64,000 nt of DNA, from assembly GCA_947069175.1 (NCBI GenBank), contig CAMTDV010000017.1, positions 53,887,137 to 53,951,136 of the forward strand, given 5' to 3'. This DNA is from Scalesia atractyloides (lineage: Eukaryota > Streptophyta > Magnoliopsida > Asterales > Asteraceae). Position numbers and translations under genes: made by a program. Of this stretch, positions 57,619 to 64,000 are shown piece by piece; the first letter of the stretch is position 1, and each line of letters starts with the position of its first letter. The notes under the pieces were generated by a model that was not told the DNA's origin, ran no database searches, and worked only from the letters and a program-made list of their open reading frames with translations.

Positions 57619-58589
57619 CTAGAGGTTCAACATAGAAGAAAGGGATGAGACTTGATCATAATATGGAAAAATAAGTTGTGCATGAATAAGCATGTATAAG
57701 GTTCAAGCATGGTTCACATAGTTTGCATGAAAGTATCAAGTATAGCATGGATAGTTACGTATAAATGCGAATAAGGAGTATAAATTTGGTGTGTTCACGA
57801 GGATTAGTATTGTTTTTTATTGCGATAAACGAGCGAAGTGTGTAACGGTTCAAACGAATAAGGTAAAATCACATAAAATTTGAGATAACATAAAAGATTG
57901 GCTCAATAAAACATGAGATTGTTTCGGGTAGAGAAACATCAACAATTCCAAAGTTAATCAAAGATCCTTTCTAATTAGAGAAACGTGCTTTGGCCTATAG
58001 GTAAAATACTCTCATCGAGAAGTGACTAACAGTATTTTACCCTTCCAGTTACTACACTTCTCTAGTCGATTAGAAAAACGAAACTTTGGCAAGGACAAAA
58101 TCAAGGAATGGGACTTAATCGACAAGGTGCGGGTTTCACCCCTAACTTGACGATTTCGTACCCTAAGTGTGGTTGTTTCTTACTAAACGAGGAGCATATT
58201 CCGACTCATTTGTAAGATCCACTAGAGTATGAAATGGAAGTTTCCATCAAGATGTGGATATCACTCCTAACTTGATGGTATAACTTCGTGAAAAATCGAA
58301 TACACGGAATGAGGGATTTCACCAAAAATTGTAAGTCATTGGATCTATCTTGGTGCAAATCGCCTCGTTTGCATCATGAGTGTCTTCAAGTCTTCATGTG
58401 TATTATGTAAAATGTCTTAGGAAAGACATTATGTAAATTTTAAGACCAAAAGATAAGGAAGAAGGAATGAGGAAGGATAAAGTTTTAAGCATGATATAAG
58501 AATGGTCAAAATTGGATGCTTAAACTATAGACTAGGGCGAAGATGGCAATTCCACCTAATTCCCTATAGTTATGGCTCTGATACCAATC
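57619..58589 (-). other. 5' leader of gypsy E with interleaved stems
   Basis: This is 0.97 kb of non-coding sequence between PBS and gag. GGTAAAATACT (58000-58010) pairs with AGTATTTTACC (58031-58041). GAGAAGTG (58017-58024), inside that loop, pairs with CACTTCTC (58055-58062) outside it. This is an H-type pseudoknot topology, and both stems are perfect. An outer stem CTAATTAGAG (57971) / CTCTAGTCGATTAG (58059) partly competes. No ORF like the B and D pre-gag ORF is present. Confidence 0.55.
58571..58589 (-). promoter_or_regulatory. Primer-binding site of gypsy E
   Basis: Immediately inside the 5' LTR the minus strand has TGGTATCAGAGCCATAAC. Its first 13 bases are the exact complement of the usual initiator methionine tRNA 3' end. 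Confidence 0.9.
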
Positions 58590-61165
58590 TGTCACACCCC
58601 AACCGATGGCGGAAACATCGGAGTGAGACGTAAATGAGATTGCAAGTGACTTCATAACGCTATTAGCGACATTATTTAAACAAAACCCATATTTCATTCA
58701 TTAAACAATAACATTGTCAAATTACATCATTAAGTCAATTACAACAATTTGGAAATTTAAAGACGAGTACAACATAAGCATAACAACAAAATAATACAAC
58801 ATTTAGCCTAACGTCTAAATGTGTATCTAGAGCATCATCCCTACTCCCATTTCATGGCAATATCTTCATCAACCTATAACATGTTAAAAATACGAGTTCA
58901 ATGCAAAAGCAAAGGCTAGTACACAAGTTTGGTGATACATAGCATAAGTACAAAAAGGTAACTCAAATCCACATGGAAATTGTAAGCAAAGTTCATATTA
59001 ATCATGCAATCCTAGATTAAACCCCGAGATTCCACAAAAGTTTTAACGAGATCGAGCTTCCCTTGCCACAAAAGCGACAAGACTAAAATGAGAATGAATA
59101 TCTTAACATAACCCCGACGGGAGGTGTGCTACTCGTATAACGCTATATATGATAAGTTGTCGTAGCTAAGTTAATGATCAATCAAGTTTAATCGAGCATG
59201 TATCTAGGCATAACAAGTATTCATGTATAAGGATTGAGCATGTAAAAGCATGAGTTTGTGATATGTGTATTTTAATAGGTAAACATGTTACAACCCAAAC
59301 GTGGTTAAAACGGTAAATGGGTCGAGTGTACTCACGGTTTTGCTAAGTGTTCCACTTAAGTAATCCCGGGAGCTTTGTTGTGATGTTTAGAGTTTGGCAC
59401 CTTGTCCTTCTACAAAGAATAACGTAGGTATTAGTTAGGAGTGTAAGGATAGATTTGGATTATTCGAGCAAGATTATGGAGATAAGAATTAAAGTATTAT
59501 GTATGAAAATATTCACTAAGACATAGCACTTGTTCTTGACACTATGATAACCCGAAAAGGGGTTGATATGTTTTCATAGGTTCGAGACCTATTAGAATCG
59601 TGACAAGGAACTACGTACTTTAGTGATAAACTTATTAACTCGATAGATGATTACTTAGCCATTATCAAGGCTTCGGTTTTTAGGATTATACTATAGTCCA
59701 TAATATATACTTGGTAATAAGATCACGTAGGAGGTGGGAGGATGAACCATCCACTTTGGTACCTCTAAGTATTCAAGAAAGTCAAGCATGGAGGTAGGAT
59801 GACGAACATCCATTTAACCTCGTTATATGATTCACCGCTACACGAGTTGTCATAGACAACAAGGAGGGTCATGAATGAGAACAATACAAGAATGAAATGA
59901 CAAGAATTGTAAGTATGTCACCATAATACCAAGTAGCCAATGAATACAACCCGGAGAGCACACGAGGACACATGTCAACGGCTTGGCGGGGTTGTGACAC
60001 TTTAGGACTAGCAAACTACTTCAGATGATGATGAAAATCATCAAGTGATATGTGGTCTCAATGTTTAGGATAGCCAAAGCTAACCTTGGTGGACACACAT
60101 GAACAAGTCTATGAACTTGCATCACTTGTGAGCTAAATGCTCTATGAAAACAGAATTATTGTGAGGTTTAAAGCTCTTGTTTGATTGTCTCAACCTTTTT
60201 TAAGCCTAACCACAAGAAGTGTTGTAAGCATTCGGACATAGGTTTGAGATGAGTTTGACTCAAGTTGATAAACATAAACAAAGTTTGAAAGAGTTTGAAA
60301 ACAAACATAAAGTCTTAGACAAGTTAGGGGCATTTCCAGGTCTGGATTCTCCATGGAGAACCATTGGATTCAACCCTAATGGTTATCCAAGTAATGTGGA
60401 AGAAGAATCAAGTAAAAAGACCAACTTTTGAGCAAGTTATGCTCACTTTTGTGAAGAAGGTATAATCTGCCCAAAAATTCTGTTCAAGGGTGTTCTTGAG
60501 GTGATTAGAGAGTGATTTTGATGAGATTAGGAGGTTGTGAAAGTGGAAAATGACTGGGAAATGAAGTGGTATTTATAAGGATAAGTTTAGGGTTGATGGA
60601 AGGTGTTTAAATGGGGTTAAAGATGATTTGGGAGATGAGTTTGAGTGGGATCCATGCATAATTCACAAGCCAAAACACTTTCTGCCGCCCAGCTTGCCTT
60701 ATGGACCGTAAGGGCTTCTCCTTGCGGTCCGTAAGGACCTGGTCCGGGTGAGAATATTGTTTTTGCTTGATTTGTCCAAAGATGACGCGTTTTGATGATT
60801 ATATAAGTTATCTTATGATATGTTAAGGTTAATTAAAGTGTTACAGGCTTATATATCATGTTATGATGTATGCACATGTAAGTATTGATCGAGATCGAGT
60901 ATCCACATTGAGTATAGAGTATGTATCATGCATAAATGTCGCGTATTATCAAGTATATCACGTATTCGAGTATGTGCATCATGTATAAGTATTGTATGAA
61001 CTAGTATAACAAGTATAGGAGCAAAATGTATATTTCCATTATGATTCAAGTCTCGATTACAACATTTACAATGGAATAAAGATTACAAATACAATGATTT
61101 CCGAAAATAGAATTACAACACGAGCTTGCTATAAATAGAAAGTTTAGAAAACGCGAGGTGTTACA
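58590..61165 (-). repeat. 5' LTR of gypsy E
   Basis: 2576 bp on the minus strand from TGTAACACCTCGCG at 61165 to GGGGTGTGACA at 58590. It aligns along its full length with 46899-49465. The palindrome-rich segment is at 60697-60748 and the antisense 60-codon frame at 60249-60431. Confidence 0.92.
60249..60431 (+). other. Second copy of the antisense LTR open frame
   Basis: This is the homologue of 48559-48741 in the 5' LTR, with Gly for Cys, Gly for Asp and Val for Met. It has no independent support as a gene. Confidence 0.25.
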
Positions 61166-61404
61166 CCTCTATCCACGTCATCAATAACTGGCACGGCACC
61201 TGATGATTGCCCAGTCTCGTAAATCGAGGGGGGAGCATCATCATCATCGTCTTCGATCCAACCGTTGCTTGTAAAAGCATAACGGGGGTCAACCTGGCTG
61301 GCGAATGCATCAGGGTTAACATGGAAGGACGAAGCGAATCTGACCGCATCAACAAACTGCGGAATCGTGAGGGGTACCTCTAGTAAAACGGATCTAGATG
61401 AAGT
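61166..61404 (-). CDS. Pre-gag ORF of gypsy B, middle part
   Basis: The open frame between gypsy E and the solo LTR reads EVPLTIPQFVDAVRFASSF, then SNGWIEDDDDDAPPSIYE, an acidic stretch. Its phase agrees with both neighbours when each target duplication is counted once. Another frame of this stretch starting at 61355 is a shadow. Confidence 0.6.
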
Positions 61405-61922
61405 TGTTGGTGCATATGTCTGTTGCCATCGTCATTACACGAGAATGAGTCTGGAATAAACGAGAGTTTCTGAAGACCGAACAAGACAAAGTAGATATCC
61501 AAGAGGGAGTCTATTGGTGCATAATGTCTATAGAATAGTCTTGTATCGAGTCTGTATAGAATAGTTGAAATAAGGCGTATTTAGGTGAGTTTGTAGGCAA
61601 GTTCGCTCGAGGATGGTTTTGGGAAGTCAAGTTCGGCCGAACTTGACTAAGTCAAGTTCACCCGAACTTCATCCATGTCCAACGAACTTCCACTCCTATA
61701 TATAGGTGCCTTGGGATTTCATTTGTAAGAAGTTGGAGATTTTGGCACAGAGACGGCGAAGCTCTGTCGGATCCGGATCTTGAATGTATTGAACTCTAGA
61801 TCAATGAAAACAACTATTAAACGAGTAATTCTTGTTATTTGGTTAACTTGTCATTAGTTTCCGCCTAATCGGACAATAGATAACAAATTTAGGTTCCCGA
61901 GCTGTTCGTGGACGTTCCTACA
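61405..61922 (+). mobile_element. Copia solo LTR with internal polypurine/LTR-start duplication
   Basis: 518 bp from TGTTGGTGCATATGTC to GGACGTTCCTACA with perfect duplication GAAGT (61400-61404, 61923-61927). About 95 bp in, a second polypurine-like CCAAGAGGGAGTC (61498-61510) is followed by TATTGGTGCATAATG, a second LTR start. Paired palindromes at 61629 and 61654 lie 25 bp apart, about 25 bp before CTATATATAGG (61694). The 3' half is close to the LTRs of C. Confidence 0.9.
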
Positions 61923-61987
61923 GAAGTCTCGAATTCTGGCTCGCTACGTGAGTCTGGAATCTTGATGACCTCGTGCTCGTGCGACAT
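61923..61987 (-). CDS. Pre-gag ORF of gypsy B, N-terminus
   Basis: It starts at the ATG at 61987 (MSHEHEVIKIPDSRSEPEF) and is cut by the solo LTR. The acidic Ser-rich start resembles that of the pre-gag ORF in D only in composition. 61988-62091 is the B leader before it and shows no gene. Confidence 0.55.
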
Positions 61988-62091
61988 CTGTGACATATAT
62001 AACCGTACAAAGTAAGTGTGTGTTCAAATGAAAAATAACACATAAGGCCCAAATAAACAGATTAACACGTATGCACAATAACACGCAATGG

Positions 62092-62517
62092 TGTGAAGGC
62101 TTAGGATCGGGCCCAACTTGTGAGCTTCAGTCGGACTTGCTCAGCTAACAGAGGCGGGATTCATTGTTAGCTGATTGAACAAACAAAGAACAAGCGATGA
62201 TTACTGTTTAACCGTCTGTTATATTGATTAACGTTGAAACGATTACAGACTCGAGCAGGGCTTCACCACTGATCACCAAACACAACATACTGGACAAACA
62301 TCCTAAGTCACCTATTTATAGGCAAGAATGACAGCACCTAGGGACTCAAGACAAGGAAATTTTGCATGAAATTTTCGTACGAAAATTCCTACGAATTTTC
62401 GTGCGAAAATTCTTCTAACAAAACAAAACTTTCAAAACTTAACGTCTGACTCTATGAAACCCTATCTGTACAATAGACTCGTCATAGACGTAGGCAATAG
62501 ACATATGTGCACCAACA
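62092..62517 (-). repeat. 3' LTR of copia element G
   Basis: The minus strand starts TGTTGGTGCACATATG at 62517 and ends GATCCTAAGCCTTCACA at 62092. Its U3 has two palindromes of the type AATTTTCG-NN-CGAAAATT at 62371-62386 and 62395-62410, 24 bp apart. TATAAATAGG (minus strand) lies near 62314-62323. A polypurine tract (minus CCAAGGGGGAGTC) abuts it at 62518-62530. The left edge could be off by 1-2 bases. Confidence 0.85.
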
Positions 62518-63511
62518 GACTCCCCCTTGGATGTTGTCGTAGTCTTGGACAGTCTTCAAAATGTTTCTGCAAAAATTCAACTAATTTGACTTGATCATCC
62601 GAAAAATCGCTTGCGTGGCCTTCGACGCTCCTCTGAAGCAATGGGAGTTTGATCTGTAGGAGGAGGTTGGTTGTACGTGTTCCCGAACTTAAATCTTTCA
62701 CGGGTGGCCAGCTTTCGTCGTGCTTTGATTCTTTCTTCATTTTGATCTTTCTTTTTCTGCTCTTTATCTTCAATCTTTCTCCATGAAGTGTTCCATTCTT
62801 TACCTAAATTAATTTTGTTAGCATAACAGACATTTATAATCTTCTGGAATTGAATGGCCTGCTCGTTGTCTTTTTCTTCATAACTGATCTTGATGAAGAA
62901 TAAGCGTTCGATATCCTTTTCTGAGCAGTTGACCAGCCACATCAGATCCAATACTCTGATTGCGCGCCACTACCCATAAATTCTCTTATGCATGATCACT
63001 GTCTCAGATAGATCTTCATACATATCCCATGATCCTTCATCAGGCTCAACACAAATAACAGCCTCTCCAGTACTCGAATCATAATGCCACCATTTGAAGA
63101 TCTTGTAAAAATCTTGTTCCATTTTCTTCAAGGGCATATTCTTCATAACACGTGGCCTCTTGACAATCAAAGTCACCTCTTTCTCTTTAGTTACTGGATC
63201 GATCTTTGTCACGGTACGTGGCTTGTGAGGTTTCCAAAAGGTGAAACCATGTTCAGCTTCAAACTTGATTAGTTTCCATAGACGTTGAGCATTCGGTCGT
63301 AGCTTCATACTAAATCTCTTGGTCTGAACCAACTCTGTCACATCCCATTCTGGCAAGGTCTTTATATCACCCAGTCGTTTGAAGTATTGAACTCTATACT
63401 CACATTTCAACGCATACACATCTAGTTCCTCGATCCATCCCCAACTGATAATGTCACCCAGCGATGCATCAGGATCTCTGGTGAAGAAAGCTAAGGGACG
63501 ACGGAATTTTC
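62518..63511 (-). pseudogene. ORF3 C-terminal domain, second copy (element G)
   Basis: Homologous to 17029-18417: KFRRPLAFF, SWGWIEELDVYALKCEYRVQYF, LPEWDVTELVQT, FKWWHYDSSTGEAVI, LMWLVNCSEKD, and the PPTDQTP basic tail ending FFG. An in-frame TAG near 62968 replaces a residue just before WR(A/T)IR. The upstream part is cut at about 63511, where an inverted element end begins. Confidence 0.8.
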
Positions 63512-63860
63512 TGAAATGTTTATTTGAATTCCCAAGTACTTTGAAACAAGAAGTAAAGTTTTAGGGGAGCAGTTTGAAATATGATTGAAGATAAAGCTCG
63601 AAGCTAGGGGGAGCATAGCTCACAGCAAGGGGGAGCTGAGATTAAAGTTTTATCAAGTTAAATTGAAGAAAAGATAAAGTTTGAAGATCATAAAGTTTAA
63701 TACTTATTCAAGGATAAAGATAAAGACTCAGGAACTTATTTAAAGTCTGATGATTACAAGGTGTTCAAAGAAGACTATGACACTTGAAGACTGACGAGGA
63801 TGATTATTGTCAAAGATGTCTATCAAAGTAGATGACTGCGGCAACATCCAAGGGGGAGTC
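63512..63860 (+). other. 3' non-coding end of copia element F, inverted
   Basis: The reverse complement matches 41217-41490 of element C, so on the plus strand this is the run-up to a 3' LTR. It carries four purine tracts: TTTTAGGGGAGC (63559), AGGGGGAGC (63606), AAGGGGGAGC (63627) and CCAAGGGGGAGTC (63848-63860). The junction with the ORF3 copy sits in or near AAATGTTTATTTG at 63510-63522. Confidence 0.7.
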
Positions 63861-64000
63861 TGTTGGTGCATATGTCAGTTGCCTTCGTCATTACACGAGA
63901 ACGAGTCTGGAATAAACGAGAGTTTCTGAAGACCGAACAAGAAAAAGTAGAAATCCAAGAGGGAGTCCATTGGTGCATAATGTCTATAGAATAGTCTTGT
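63861..64000 (+). repeat. Start of 3' LTR of element F (runs off window)
   Basis: It begins TGTTGGTGCATATGTCAG right after the polypurine tract. Like 61405-61922, it contains a second CCAAGAGGGAGTC and ATTGGTGCATAATG about 95 bp in (63956-63980). The window ends before U3 is complete. Confidence 0.85.

Larger units (their letters stand above)
46899..61165 (-). mobile_element. Ty3/gypsy chromovirus E, nested in B
   Basis: LTRs of 2567 and 2576 bp flank a minus-strand gag-pol with PBS and polypurine tract. Flanking 5-mers are CCTCA (46894-46898) and CCTCT (61166-61170), one mismatch from a perfect duplication. It interrupts the pre-gag ORF of B. It contains a 3.5 kb solo LTR in pol. The two LTRs are very similar throughout. 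Confidence 0.92.

Overview
The window is plant nuclear DNA that consists almost entirely of nested transposable elements. Most of it is LTR retrotransposons of both superfamilies: Ty3/gypsy elements with chromodomains and Ty1/copia elements with an extra ORF after pol. I found no intact host gene, rRNA, tRNA gene or CRISPR array. The elements point to a eudicot. An Asteraceae species is my guess from the general look of the gag-pol proteins, not something shown here.

Layout, with the elements given my own letters. (1) Gypsy A, + strand, 1-8828: leader, gag-pol and a 3.5 kb 3' LTR; its 5' LTR lies before the window. A copia solo LTR (1369-1767, TSD CCCAA) splits its gag. (2) A probable non-autonomous Helitron, 8832-11500, carrying a SINE, a foldback MITE, a GC-rich tandem repeat and exon-like debris. 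(3) Gypsy B, - strand, is the outer scaffold. Its 3' LTR ends at 12194, pol-gag lies at 12241-16583, more gag at 40632-40779 and 45936-46059, and an extra ORF upstream of gag is spread over 46383-46898, 61166-61404 and 61923-61987. (4) Inside B sit a SIRE-like copia element (16587-40630, TSD ACTGT), which itself contains gypsy D (21466-30788, TSD TAATC); a chimeric non-coding copia element C (40780-45935, TSD CTTGC); gypsy E (46899-61165, near-perfect TSD), which contains a 3.5 kb solo LTR (51528-55039, TSD ATCCA) of the same family as A; and a copia solo LTR (61405-61922, TSD GAAGT). (5) From 62092 to the window end, two copia 3' ends face outward from a junction near 63511.

All four gypsy elements are dead, each through different catalytic-site changes. 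The SIRE-like element is damaged too, and its 5' LTR has lost its TATA box.

The most unusual signal is a palindrome family with core TTCG-NN-CGAA, usually CAAGTTCGGGCGAACTTG. Pairs spaced 24-25 bp sit in U3 of at least four different copia LTR families. In one family the flanks have changed but the core and spacing are kept. Quasi-periodic arrays of 5 to 9 copies lie upstream of gag, upstream of the post-pol ORF3, and inside a predicted ORF3 intron. Together with a predicted nine-base first exon for ORF3, this suggests a shared promoter or regulatory module carried by several copia families.
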